Source: Flavobacteriales bacterium (GTDB taxonomy: Bacteria; Bacteroidota; Bacteroidia; Flavobacteriales_G; Salibacteraceae). Taken from it: 38,481 nucleotides of DNA. The translations under genes and the position numbers were made by a program. The stretch spans positions 1-38,481 of the forward strand of contig JABAYK010000178.1 in assembly GCA_018609045.1 (NCBI GenBank), given 5' to 3'. Below the pieces are notes generated by a model. That model worked only from the letters and a program-made list of their open reading frames with translations. It was not told where the DNA came from and did not search any database. This document shows, in pieces, positions 1-7,827 of this stretch. Within the stretch, counting starts at the first letter, position 1; the number at the start of each line of letters is the position of its first letter.

Positions 1-1
1 A

Positions 2-466
2 TTACAAGCAACACCTTTCGATGTTTGTATTTTAAGAACAACCTTAAAGGGATTTGGCTACCAAAAAGAAATTCATGTTTGGATTTCGCCTGAAGACTAT
101 TTGAATTCGAACCTGATGATTCTTTTGGCCTATATTATTTTGGGGCATCCTGAATGGAAAAAAGGAGTAATTAAAATATTTTCTGTTTATCCTGATGGGG
201 AAATGGAGCAACAAAAACAAAGTTTGATAGACTTGGTATCTTCAGGAAGGTTGCCAATTTCAACCAAAAACATAAATCTAATTCCACTTTCTTCAGGCAT
301 GTCTTATGGCGAAACCATTGCCGATAAATCAACAGATGCAGATTTAACCATTGTAGGATTTAACGGAGAAAGGTTAAAATCTGAGGGTGCAGATTACTTC
401 AAAAATTTCCCCGAAAACGGGAATATGCTTTTTGTTAATGCATTTAGAGATAAGACTTTGACTTAA
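2..466 (+). CDS. C-terminal part of a cation-chloride-cotransporter-like (SLC12/APC) permease, 5' end outside window
   Basis: The reading frame is open from the first bases of the window to a TAA at 466, so this is the last ~154 residues of a longer protein. The visible part has no membrane segment beyond a short hydrophobic strand (NLMILLAYIILGHPEWK). That strand, followed later by SYGETIADKSTDADLTIVGF, resembles the cytosolic C-terminal regulatory domain of bacterial and eukaryotic cation-chloride cotransporters, which has alternating strands and helices like universal stress proteins. The membrane part would lie upstream of the window. A TTG at 101 is an internal codon, not a start. The gene converges on the MBL hydrolase, with stop codons overlapping by 4 bases. 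The family call rests on motif memory only; another APC-superfamily permease with the same C-terminal domain is possible. Confidence 0.55.
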   Translation, partial: LQATPFDVCILRTTLKGFGYQKEIHVWISPEDYLNSNLMILLAYIILGHPEWKKGVIKIFSVYPDGEMEQQKQSLIDLVSSGRLPISTKNINLIPLSSGMSYGETIADKSTDADLTIVGFNGERLKSEGADYFKNFPENGNMLFVNAFRDKTLT

Positions 467-1323
467 TTGCCAAACATATCTTTGAATTGAAAAGCTTCAC
501 CTAATCTAGGTCCTTTTTCGGTATTTACTATGGTACAGCAGTCGTGGTAATAATCGTGCTCTAAAAGCAAAATATATTCATTGTCTGCAGCATTTTTTAA
601 GAATTTCCCTTTTTCTTCCATAGTTAGCAAAGGTCTTGTATCGTAACCCATAACATACGGCAAAGGAATATGACCTGTGGATGGCAATAAATCCGCACAA
701 AAAACAAGTGTTTTACCTTTATATTGAATATGTGGAATCATTTGTTTATCGGTATGTCCATTAACAAAAAGAACCCCAAACCCAAGATCAGAATCTTGTA
801 AGAAATCGCCTTGTGGCATTTCTAAAAAATTAAGTTGACCACTCTCTTGAATTGGTAAAATATTTTCTTTAAGAAATGATGCTTTTTCTCTGGGGTTAGG
901 TTGAGTTGCCCATTGCCAATGATTTGCATTACTCCAAAATTTTGCATTCTTAAAAGCAGGTCGATAAGTTTGATTTCCTATATCTTCAATTGCTCCTCCA
1001 CAGTGATCGAAATGTAGATGCGTTAGAAAAACATCTGTAATTTCATCTCTATAAAAACCAATATTTTGAAGGCTTTTATCTAAAGTATCAGTTCCATGTA
1101 AAAAATAGTAGCTAAAAAACTTTTCACTTTGTTTATTTCCCATACCTGCATCAATTAATATGAGTCTATTTCCATCTTCAATCAACAAGCATCTCATACT
1201 CCAAGAACACATATTGTTGGCATCAGCTGGGTTTGTTTTTTGCCACAAAGATTTTGGTACTACGCCAAACATAGCGCCTCCGTCGAGCATGAATTTTCCG
1301 GTTTCAAGGGGATAAATTTTCAT
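463..1323 (-). CDS. MBL-fold metallo-hydrolase
   Basis: A 286-residue protein with no signal peptide, so probably cytosolic. The zinc-binding motif THLHFDHCGG is at residues 101-110 (HxHxDH at 102-107). It is followed by a downstream His in NGHTDKQ and an Asp in FCADLLPSTGH, which complete the two-metal site of metallo-beta-lactamase-fold hydrolases. IDAGMG (57-62) is the usual strand before the metal loop. The layout resembles AHL-lactonase-like and related small-ester hydrolases, but the substrate cannot be read from sequence. It lies downstream of aroE on the same strand after an 83-base gap, so it may be separately transcribed. All core metal ligands appear present. Confidence 0.85.
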   Translation of the reverse strand: MKIYPLETGKFMLDGGAMFGVVPKSLWQKTNPADANNMCSWSMRCLLIEDGNRLILIDAGMGNKQSEKFFSYYFLHGTDTLDKSLQNIGFYRDEITDVFLTHLHFDHCGGAIEDIGNQTYRPAFKNAKFWSNANHWQWATQPNPREKASFLKENILPIQESGQLNFLEMPQGDFLQDSDLGFGVLFVNGHTDKQMIPHIQYKGKTLVFCADLLPSTGHIPLPYVMGYDTRPLLTMEEKGKFLKNAADNEYILLLEHDYYHDCCTIVNTEKGPRLGEAFQFKDMFGN

Positions 1324-1406
1324 AAAATTGGTTTTGGCTAAAAGTAATAATTATGGTTTTCAAATCCATAATACAGCATAAAATCAATTGTAGGTTTGGG
1401 GTTTGG

Positions 1407-2138
1407 CTAAGAGTTCCAAATCTCCCAACTTGCTTCTGCTTGATTTTGAAGCATTTCAAGACCATTTTTCACATTACAACCTTTTGATTTTCCTAATTTC
1501 ATTAGGGCAGTTTCTTCAGGGTTGTAAACTAAATCGTAAATAAAATGAGAGTTATTTAAGAATGATTTAGGAATAGGAGGTAGGTCGTTAACTTTTGGAT
1601 AAGTACCTAAAGGCGTGCAATTAATAATCAATAAATTAGGAAGAATAAGCTCACTTATCACTTGGTCATAGGTTATTGAGCCTTCATTTTTTCTTCTAGA
1701 AACAAATTGATAAGATATTCCTAATCTTCTTAAGCCGAAAGCAACAGCCTTTGCGGCTCCGCCTGAACCTAGAATTAAGGCTCGCCTAATATTTCCCTTT
1801 AAAAAGGTTAATAAACTTTGCTCAAAGCCTAAAAAGTCGGTATTGTAACCAATGGTTTTGCCATTTTTTATTTGAATAGTATTCACTGCCCCAATGATTT
1901 CGGCCTCGGGCGAAACTTCATCTAAAAAGGGCATTACCAATTCTTTGTAGGGTATGGTAACATTTAGGCCAACAAGGTCTTTATTATCCTTTAATAATGC
2001 AGGTAAATCGTTAATTCTTGGAATCTCGAAGTTTTGGTATTTACAATCGGAAATACCTTCTTTTTTGAATTTTGTTTCAAAATAATTTTCTGAAAAACTA
2101 TGATTAAGGTTTTGGCCGATTAAACCGAATAACCTCAT
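1407..2138 (-). CDS. aroE: Shikimate dehydrogenase
   Basis: This enzyme makes shikimate from 3-dehydroshikimate with NADPH, in aromatic amino-acid synthesis. The 243-residue length is slightly short for AroE but complete. Visible signatures are the substrate-binding serines in NHSFSE (S14, S16), NVTIPYKE with catalytic K65, GAVNTI with N86, NTDFLGF with D101, and the nucleotide-binding loop LGSGGAAKA near residues 123-131. It is the last gene of an operon: its ATG overlaps the end of the DUF368 gene by 4 bases, an arrangement typical of translational coupling. Nothing is missing. This is one of the most secure calls in the window. Confidence 0.96.
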   Translation of the reverse strand: MRLFGLIGQNLNHSFSENYFETKFKKEGISDCKYQNFEIPRINDLPALLKDNKDLVGLNVTIPYKELVMPFLDEVSPEAEIIGAVNTIQIKNGKTIGYNTDFLGFEQSLLTFLKGNIRRALILGSGGAAKAVAFGLRRLGISYQFVSRRKNEGSITYDQVISELILPNLLIINCTPLGTYPKVNDLPPIPKSFLNNSHFIYDLVYNPEETALMKLGKSKGCNVKNGLEMLQNQAEASWEIWNS

Positions 2139-3058
2139 GAAACCTGCTTTTTGTTAGAAACCTTTTCAAGCAATATAATTAACCCAAAACCAACAATAGC
2201 TAATGCAATTGCACCAATTACAAATGATTCTCCTTCAAAATTGGTTGGTAAAACGCTTTCGTATCTAAAGGGTTCTTCAATTCCTTTTGAGTTTATTCTT
2301 GTTTCTAAAACAATTTTCCAAGGCCAAACTACATTTAATGAGCCAATCATAAAGCCTGTAAGCACAGCAATAGTTTGGTTGTGATACTTTTTAAATAACC
2401 AGCTTAAAACGTGAGAAAAGCTTATTAATCCAACAATAGCTCCTATCCCGAAAAGGGCTATGGTTACTAAATCGAAGTCTTTAATAGCTCCTGTAATAAA
2501 CTTGTATTTTTTCAAAAGCAATAGAATAAAGCTTCCTGAAATACCTGGTAATATCATGGCACAAATGGCAATACTTCCCGAAAGTATGATAAACCACCAA
2601 CTTTCTGGAGTTTCAGCAGGAGTTGCTACTGTAATAAAGTAAGCAATTACAGCGCCTGCCAAAAGACTGATAATGCTTCCAGCCGACCATTTTGTAACCT
2701 TTTGGCCTACAGTTATTGCAGAAGCTACAATTAGCCCAAAAAAGAAAGACCAAAGCAAAATTGCGTGATTCTCTAAGAGGTAATGAATTAGCTTAACCAA
2801 ACTAACTACACTAATTGCTATGCCAGCAAAGACTGCCATTAAAAAGAAAGCATTTATGTGTTTTAAAAAGGCCATTGGACCTTGGGTTAAAAGTACCTTA
2901 ACCGCTTTGTGATCAATAGATTTAATTGAGGAAATTAACTCCTCATAAATGCCTGAAATAAAAGCAATTGTGCCACCTGATACTCCAGGAACAACATCTG
3001 CCATTCCCATAGCCATTCCTTTTGCCCCAATAACGAGGTAATCTTTAATGCTTCTCAT
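2135..3058 (-). CDS. popT: DUF368 membrane protein, undecaprenyl-phosphate translocase (PopT family)
   Basis: A polytopic 307-residue membrane protein with about eight hydrophobic segments. Near the N-terminus it has the DUF368 hallmark GMADVVPGVSGGTIAFI, echoed mid-protein by ILPGISGSFILLLL, a pseudo-symmetric pair of glycine-rich re-entrant-type motifs. Members of this family are known to return undecaprenyl phosphate across the cytoplasmic membrane for reuse in cell-wall and O-antigen synthesis. The gene lies between a rhodanese gene (2-base gap) and aroE (4-base overlap) in one operon. The transport role is transferred from the family; no substrate residues can be proven here. Confidence 0.88.
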   Translation of the reverse strand: MRSIKDYLVIGAKGMAMGMADVVPGVSGGTIAFISGIYEELISSIKSIDHKAVKVLLTQGPMAFLKHINAFFLMAVFAGIAISVVSLVKLIHYLLENHAILLWSFFFGLIVASAITVGQKVTKWSAGSIISLLAGAVIAYFITVATPAETPESWWFIILSGSIAICAMILPGISGSFILLLLKKYKFITGAIKDFDLVTIALFGIGAIVGLISFSHVLSWLFKKYHNQTIAVLTGFMIGSLNVVWPWKIVLETRINSKGIEEPFRYESVLPTNFEGESFVIGAIALAIVGFGLIILLEKVSNKKQVS

Positions 3059-3060
3059 TA

Positions 3061-3378
3061 TTAATAAGTTGGTAAAGAGGGGTCTACAGTTTCTATATAA
3101 CCCATAATGCCGCCTTCTAAATTGTAAACATTATCAAAGCCATAATGGGTTTCAAGTAAATCAGTTAATGCGCCTGCACGACCACCTGTTTTACAGAAAA
3201 AAATAACAGGTTTAGTTTTAGGTAAAGTGCTTAAGTTTTCCATTACCAAAGCCATGGGAACATTTTTAGCAGAGATCGAAACAATTTCGTTTTCGTAATT
3301 TTCTCGAATATCAATTACATCAATATCCTCTTGGTTATCAAGCTTTTGCTTTAATTCTATCGGCGAAATTAAATTCAT
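3061..3378 (-). CDS. Single-domain rhodanese-like sulfurtransferase
   Basis: A 105-residue rhodanese domain with VIDIRENYENE near residues 20-30 and the active-site loop FFCKTGGRAG, whose Cys carries a persulfide in active enzymes and whose loop closes with Arg. There is no signal peptide, so it is cytosolic. The start overlaps the phosphosulfolactate synthase gene by 4 bases and the end is 2 bases from the DUF368 gene, so it belongs to the TPR-comA-popT-aroE operon. A sulfur-handling partner beside a sulfonate-forming enzyme is suggestive, but this is inference; stand-alone rhodaneses are common and often of unknown function. Confidence 0.9.
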   Translation of the reverse strand: MNLISPIELKQKLDNQEDIDVIDIRENYENEIVSISAKNVPMALVMENLSTLPKTKPVIFFCKTGGRAGALTDLLETHYGFDNVYNLEGGIMGYIETVDPSLPTY

Positions 3379-4163
3379 AAAGAATTGTACTTTTCTTTAA
3401 TGTTTTCTGGTAAAAACTCAAAAAATGTATCACCTCTTAAGCCAAGTCTTAAAGTTTCTAGAGGAATTATTTCTTCAGGAGCAATGTTTCCTAAACTTAC
3501 GTTGTGGCCTAAATGGCGAATAAACCATACTTGTTGAGATTTTTGAGGGGCCTCCCACAATATATTTTCACCTTTTACTTTATTTAATATTTTGTTGATT
3601 AAAACGGTGTGAGCGCTTCCATTTGGACGATAAATACCAACTGTTCCGCTTTCTCGAGCTTCGGCAATTACTTTCCATGAACCCGCTTGTAATTCGGTTG
3701 TCATCATATTAATCCATTTTCCTGGACTAATTAAATAGCCTTCTTGTTTGGAGCCTACTTCAGAAAGTACTTTATAATCTTTGGCAAAACTTGCAATTAA
3801 TTCACATTTTAAATCGTGAGGAATAAACATTGAACCATCAGAAACTTCAACTGTATCAAGGTTAAGTTTATCTAACAACCTCCTATAATCATCTAACATA
3901 TCACGAACTAAAAACGCTTCGAAAAGAGTTCCACCTAGATAAACTTTGATATCTGCTTGGTGGTATAGTTTTATTTTTTCTTCGGTATTTTTAGTAAGAT
4001 ATGAGGTTCCAAAACCCAATTTTACCAAATCTGTCAAATCAGCATTTTGCTCAATAAAATTCTCGGCTTCTCTAATGCTTAGACCTTTGTCCATCATCAT
4101 ATTCATACCTTCTTTACGAGGTTTTGTTGTCCTTTGGGGAAGGTGTGGTAGTTCGAAATTCAT
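3375..4163 (-). CDS. comA: Phosphosulfolactate synthase (ComA family)
   Basis: The protein (262 aa) matches the ComA family, which adds sulfite to phosphoenolpyruvate to give (R)-phosphosulfolactate. Recognisable parts are the N-terminal KPRKEGMNMMMDKGLS, the LVKLGFGTSYL strand near residue 50, KVYLGGTLFEAF, EVSDGSMFIP and, near the middle, VIAEARESGTVGIY. The usual length for the family is about 250-260. In methanogens the product feeds coenzyme M, in Bacillus it leads to spore sulfolactate, and in Bacteroidota a link to sulfonates or sulfonolipids is possible but not shown here. No phosphosulfolactate phosphatase (ComB) gene is nearby. The start overlaps the TPR gene by 4 bases; the end overlaps the rhodanese gene by 4. 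Confidence 0.87.
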   Translation of the reverse strand: MNFELPHLPQRTTKPRKEGMNMMMDKGLSIREAENFIEQNADLTDLVKLGFGTSYLTKNTEEKIKLYHQADIKVYLGGTLFEAFLVRDMLDDYRRLLDKLNLDTVEVSDGSMFIPHDLKCELIASFAKDYKVLSEVGSKQEGYLISPGKWINMMTTELQAGSWKVIAEARESGTVGIYRPNGSAHTVLINKILNKVKGENILWEAPQKSQQVWFIRHLGHNVSLGNIAPEEIIPLETLRLGLRGDTFFEFLPENIKEKYNSL

Positions 4164-5578
4164 TTTAAATTTTTGTATAGTTCAATTAAATCAATTATGT
4201 CTTGATTTTTATCCGCATCAGCAAAATAATCAAATATTAGGGCATGTAATTCGGGTGCTAAATCTAAACCTTCTTGCAATATAGATAATGCTTTTGAGGG
4301 CTCTCCAATTTGCAACAAAACAGCTGCAAGTTTATAAAATAACTCAGCAAGGGCAGGATTGCGTTTTATGCCATCATTAAGTATTTCAATTGCATCTTCA
4401 GCAAGGTCTTCGTCAATAAAGAAATCTGCGGCTTCAATAAAAGTTTCGGGGTCGTTGTCATCTACCAAGCAAGCCTTTTTGTAGGTTTCTGAAGCTAGAA
4501 ATTTTTCGCCTGTTCTGCTGTATCCTTCTGCAAGGGTTAACAATGCGTCTAAATTATATGGGTCGATATTTACCGCTTTTTCCATGTAAGGAATAGCTTG
4601 CTCAACCTCGTCTAGTTGATCTAAAGAAACAGCAATGCCTAGCCAAGCTTCGCTATAATTAGGGTCTGCTTTGGTAGCAAGTTTGTAATATTTTAAGGCT
4701 TGGGAAAATAGGTTGATGTTGTAATAGCACTCTGCCAAATAAAAGTTGGTTATAGCGCCTCCTTTTTCTAATTTAAGGCAATATTGATAAACTTCAATGG
4801 CTTCCTCATAACGTTCAATACGGGCTAAAATATTGGCTTTGTTAAAATGGGCAGATGAAAAATTATCTTTTATTACAATAGCAAAATCATAAGCTTCAAT
4901 GGCTAAATCGTATTTTTTTAACGAAGTATATGAATTGCCTAAATTGTACCAAGCGTGCCTATTGTAAGGGTGTTGATCAATAAATTTTTTGTAGAAACTT
5001 ACCCCAATTTCTTGTTGGTCTGTAATATCAAAGCAATATGCTAGCTCATATAGGGCGTCTTCGTTTTTATGATTGATTTTTAAAACCGATTTTAGGCATT
5101 TAATTGCTTTTTCGAATTTACTAACGTTTTGGTATTCAAAAGATAAGCTCATGTAAATGCTTTCTGCATCTGCTTCGGGCAACTCTAAAGCATCTTTTAA
5201 AGTTTTTATAGCTTGGTTGTACCTTCCTTGTTGGCTGAATATTGAGGCTTTGGTTAGCGTAATATCTGCAGTTGGCCCTTCAATTAATTCAAGTTTTTCA
5301 ATTGTTTTCAGGGCTTCAAATGGTTTGTTGCTAAAAGCCAATAATTCAGCCTCTTTTAGCATAAATGTATTGCTACTTGGATGCTGAGATTTGGCCATAT
5401 TTATAGCAAGAAAAGCATTATCTACCTTATTTCTAATTGAATAATAATCAATTAAATCTTCAAACTCATCAACGTCAAAAAATAGCAAATCACCACTGGA
5501 TAGCATTTTTTCAAACCTTTCTACTAGAATGGTTTCGTTATCGTTTTGTTCAAAGGGGAATTCGGAGCTTTCTTTCAT
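4160..5578 (-). CDS. Tetratricopeptide repeat protein
   Basis: A 472-residue soluble protein made almost wholly of TPR units from about residue 35 to 460. Repeats show the W/Y-x2-G/A-x3-Y pattern, for example AWYNLGNSYTSLKKYDLAIE, HFNKANILARIERYEEAIEV and AWLGIAVSLDQLDEVEQAI. There is no signal peptide or membrane segment, so it is cytosolic and probably a protein-protein scaffold. It is the first gene of the comA-rhodanese-popT-aroE operon and is preceded by a TAAATTTG -7 box 22 bases upstream of the ATG. The partner is unknown; I do not assign a pathway role. Confidence 0.88.
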   Translation of the reverse strand: MKESSEFPFEQNDNETILVERFEKMLSSGDLLFFDVDEFEDLIDYYSIRNKVDNAFLAINMAKSQHPSSNTFMLKEAELLAFSNKPFEALKTIEKLELIEGPTADITLTKASIFSQQGRYNQAIKTLKDALELPEADAESIYMSLSFEYQNVSKFEKAIKCLKSVLKINHKNEDALYELAYCFDITDQQEIGVSFYKKFIDQHPYNRHAWYNLGNSYTSLKKYDLAIEAYDFAIVIKDNFSSAHFNKANILARIERYEEAIEVYQYCLKLEKGGAITNFYLAECYYNINLFSQALKYYKLATKADPNYSEAWLGIAVSLDQLDEVEQAIPYMEKAVNIDPYNLDALLTLAEGYSRTGEKFLASETYKKACLVDDNDPETFIEAADFFIDEDLAEDAIEILNDGIKRNPALAELFYKLAAVLLQIGEPSKALSILQEGLDLAPELHALIFDYFADADKNQDIIDLIELYKNLK

Positions 5579-5600
5579 TTAAAATGATGATGGCTTTTAA

Positions 5601-5608
5601 CAAATTTA
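5601..5608 (-). promoter_or_regulatory. Bacteroidota -7 box (TAAATTTG) for the TPR-comA-popT-aroE operon
   Basis: On the minus strand this reads TAAATTTG, an exact match to the TAnnTTTG -7 element used by the Bacteroidota primary sigma factor. It ends 22 bases before the ATG of the TPR gene. No clear TTG -33 element is visible at the normal distance, so the promoter is plausible but not certain. Confidence 0.5.
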
Positions 5609-5657
5609 CTAAATTGAGTTGGGTTATGATTTTTGGTGATTCTTGGTTTTAAACAAA

Positions 5658-6530
5658 TTAATTAACAAGTTCTTTTTGGGGTGGTTTATGTTTCCATCTT
5701 TTGTGAGACCAAAGCCAATTTGAAGGCGCTTTAATAATTTCTTGTTCTAAATATTTTACATGTAGGTTGGTGATTTCTTCTGGGGCTAAAGCTTTTGGAT
5801 TTTCTGTTAAAAGCTCAAAACCTAACTCATATTTTCCTCTTTTTTGTCGCCTGTTGTAAGCAAAAACAACTGGGCTATTAAGTTTTTTAGCCATTACTTC
5901 GGCGCCCCTAAAAATAGGCGTTTGCTGGTTTAAAAACTCTGTCCAAATAGCGTTTTCAGGGTAGGGGGTTTGGTCTGAAATAAAAACAATCAACTTCTTT
6001 TGGTCTTTGTTGCTCAAAATAAATTTAGCACTTTCTTTTTTGGTGATGAGTTTTACCCCAAACCTTTGTCTAATACTGTTGATGATAAATTCTGAAGTTT
6101 TATTTTTTAAAGGCTTGTAAATTACATAAACGTTATGCTCAACAAAAAGCGGTAATACGCTTAGTCCAATTTCCCAGTTGCAATTGTGAGAAGCCACCAC
6201 AATAATGTTGTTGTGGTCTTGGTATAAGTTGTCAATTACCTTGTCGTTAAAAACCCTAAATTTTTTCATTACTTTTTCTTTGGGTAATGATAATGTGTAA
6301 ATTATTTCGGTAAAAACATCTGCTAAGTTTAGGTAAAAACCTTCTTTAATTACTTTAATTTCCTGTTTTGATTTGTTTGGAAATGAGCGCTTTAAGTTTC
6401 TCAAAATAACATCGCCTCTATACCTGATAATATGATTTAGGATAAAAGCTAAAAAGTTGCTTAAAACTTTAAAAAAGCTTTTAGGAAGGTATGAAAAACC
6501 TTTGATGATTTGAAGTAATATTTGCCCCAT
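5658..6530 (-). CDS. LpxL/HtrB-like lysophospholipid (lipid A) acyltransferase
   Basis: This 290-residue protein has the HX4E acyltransferase motif in SHNCNWEIG (H115, E120), preceded by IIVVA, and the later FISDQTPYP and FRGAEVMAKK blocks typical of the LpxL/LpxM lipid A acyltransferase family. A hydrophobic N-terminus (residues ~15-35) would anchor it at the cytoplasmic face of the inner membrane, where it would transfer a secondary acyl chain to a Kdo-lipid A or related lipid. Only 40 bases separate it from the upstream reductase gene, and that gap holds a strong hairpin with a T-rich tract ending at this start codon. Expression may therefore depend on read-through or an internal promoter. 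The exact acceptor lipid is not determinable. Confidence 0.85.
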   Translation of the reverse strand: MGQILLQIIKGFSYLPKSFFKVLSNFLAFILNHIIRYRGDVILRNLKRSFPNKSKQEIKVIKEGFYLNLADVFTEIIYTLSLPKEKVMKKFRVFNDKVIDNLYQDHNNIIVVASHNCNWEIGLSVLPLFVEHNVYVIYKPLKNKTSEFIINSIRQRFGVKLITKKESAKFILSNKDQKKLIVFISDQTPYPENAIWTEFLNQQTPIFRGAEVMAKKLNSPVVFAYNRRQKRGKYELGFELLTENPKALAPEEITNLHVKYLEQEIIKAPSNWLWSHKRWKHKPPQKELVN

Positions 6531-6539
6531 AAAAAATGA

Positions 6540-6561
6540 AAAGGCCTAATATTAGGCCTTT
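6540..6561 (-). terminator. Perfect 22-base palindrome, terminator or attenuator upstream of the acyltransferase
   Basis: The 22 bases are a perfect palindrome (AAAGGCCTAAT then ATTAGGCCTTT), able to form a stem of about 9 pairs with a 4-base loop. On the minus strand it is followed by TTCATTTTTT and then the ATG of the acyltransferase gene, giving the stem-plus-T layout of an intrinsic terminator for the reductase gene. Its T-tract runs into the next start codon. Confidence 0.72.
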
Positions 6562-6570
6562 AATTAACTT

Positions 6571-7656
6571 TTACATTTGGTCAAAATCGACCACAACGTT
6601 TGCTGATCTTGGGTGTGATTGACAAGTAAGTACAAAGCCTTCTTCAATTTCATCCTCCTCTAAGGCGTAATTCATGTCCATTTCTACTTTGCCTTCCATT
6701 ACCTTGGCTCTGCAAGTGCAACAAACAGCTCCTTTGCAGCTAAATGGGACATCTAAACCTGCGTCAATAGCAGCATCTAGAATGCTATCTCCATCTGAGC
6801 TTAGTTCAAACTCAGCTTCCTCGCCATCTAAAATAACTTTGATAGATGCTTTTCCGTTAAAGTCGCTTTCTACTTGGGGTGCTTTGTTTTCTTCCTTCGC
6901 AATATCTTCCAAAACTGTGGTAAAATACTCTACATGAACTTTCTTTTTATCAACCCCTAAGTTTGAAAGAGTTTCGGTAATGTTGTTCATCATTGGTGCA
7001 GGTCCGCAAACAAATATTTCATCGGCAGTAGATTGAACATTGTATGCCTCAACTAGCTCTAAAACTTTCGATTTATTTAAAACACCAGAGTTTAAATCAT
7101 CAAAATGAGCAGGTGCTTGGTCGTAAGTTAAAATCAATTTGAAATTTTGATTTTCATCTGCTAGTTTTTCTAATTGGTCTTTGAAAATTACTGAAAACTC
7201 ATTTCTGTTGGCATAAACCAATTTTATTTGGCTTTTTGGCTCGACTTTTAAAATGGTTTTGATAATTCCGAAAATAGGAGTGATGCCTGAGCCGCCGGCA
7301 AACAATACATAGTTTTTGGCATTGTTTTCTGAAACTTCGGTAAAAAACCTTCCCATTGGGGTCATTACCTCAATTTCGTCTCCTGCTTTAACAGTTTTGT
7401 TTAGGTAAGGAGACATTTTACCTCCTTCAACTTCTTTAACAGCAATTCTTAAGTCTGAATCTGCTACTGGTGAGGTACAAATAGAGTATGACCTTCTAAC
7501 TTCTTCGCCATCCATCACTAACTTAAAGGTTAAATATTGGCCTTGAATGTATTTGTATTCTGAAGCTAAATTTTCAGGTACTTCAAATGCTACCGATACT
7601 GCATCTTTTGTTTCTCTGTGAACATCACTCACTTTAAGTGTATGAAATTTTGCCAT
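6571..7656 (-). CDS. PaaE-like flavin/2Fe-2S ferredoxin reductase
   Basis: This is a three-domain electron-transfer reductase of 361 residues. The FAD domain carries RSYS (55-58), and the NAD(P)H domain carries GGSGITP (121-127) and a later VCGPAPMM. The C-terminal plant-type ferredoxin domain has 2Fe-2S cysteines 307, 312, 315 and 345. The order matches PaaE, the reductase of phenylacetyl-CoA epoxidase, and related ferredoxin-NADP reductase-like proteins. No paaABCD genes are nearby, so the partner oxygenase or electron acceptor is unknown. I start at the ATG at 7656: the longer frame begins at a TTG that lies inside a TAnnTTTG promoter box, so it could not be on the mRNA made from that promoter. 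It is cytosolic. Confidence 0.9.
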   Translation of the reverse strand: MAKFHTLKVSDVHRETKDAVSVAFEVPENLASEYKYIQGQYLTFKLVMDGEEVRRSYSICTSPVADSDLRIAVKEVEGGKMSPYLNKTVKAGDEIEVMTPMGRFFTEVSENNAKNYVLFAGGSGITPIFGIIKTILKVEPKSQIKLVYANRNEFSVIFKDQLEKLADENQNFKLILTYDQAPAHFDDLNSGVLNKSKVLELVEAYNVQSTADEIFVCGPAPMMNNITETLSNLGVDKKKVHVEYFTTVLEDIAKEENKAPQVESDFNGKASIKVILDGEEAEFELSSDGDSILDAAIDAGLDVPFSCKGAVCCTCRAKVMEGKVEMDMNYALEEDEIEEGFVLTCQSHPRSANVVVDFDQM

Positions 7657-7674
7657 CTTCAAATTTTTGAGGTG

Positions 7675-7682
7675 CAAAAGTA
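7675..7682 (-). promoter_or_regulatory. Bacteroidota -7 box (TACTTTTG) for the PaaE-like reductase
   Basis: The minus strand reads TACTTTTG, an exact TAnnTTTG match 18 bases upstream of the ATG at 7656. The -33 side has no good TTG. The box contains the TTG that a naive open frame would use as start, which argues for the downstream ATG. Confidence 0.58.
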
Positions 7683-7827
7683 GGTATTATCTTCCCTCGT
7701 TTTGCGATTGTTTTAACCAAACAAGCTTGGGTGTAATTTGGTTTTTATTAATTTTAAAAAGTAGAAAAAAATCAACAAAAAATAATTAATGTAATAAATT
7801 AGTTAAACAATTTTAATGTACTGAATT

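Noticed and set aside
1350-1372. Hairpin ATTATGG-N9-CCATAAT between aroE and the MBL gene as a terminator
   Set aside because: The stem is weak and AT-rich and no T-run follows on the minus strand, so I did not list it as a terminator.
6571-7656. Phenylacetate degradation operon
   Set aside because: The reductase resembles PaaE but no other paa gene is in the window; the family has many other uses.
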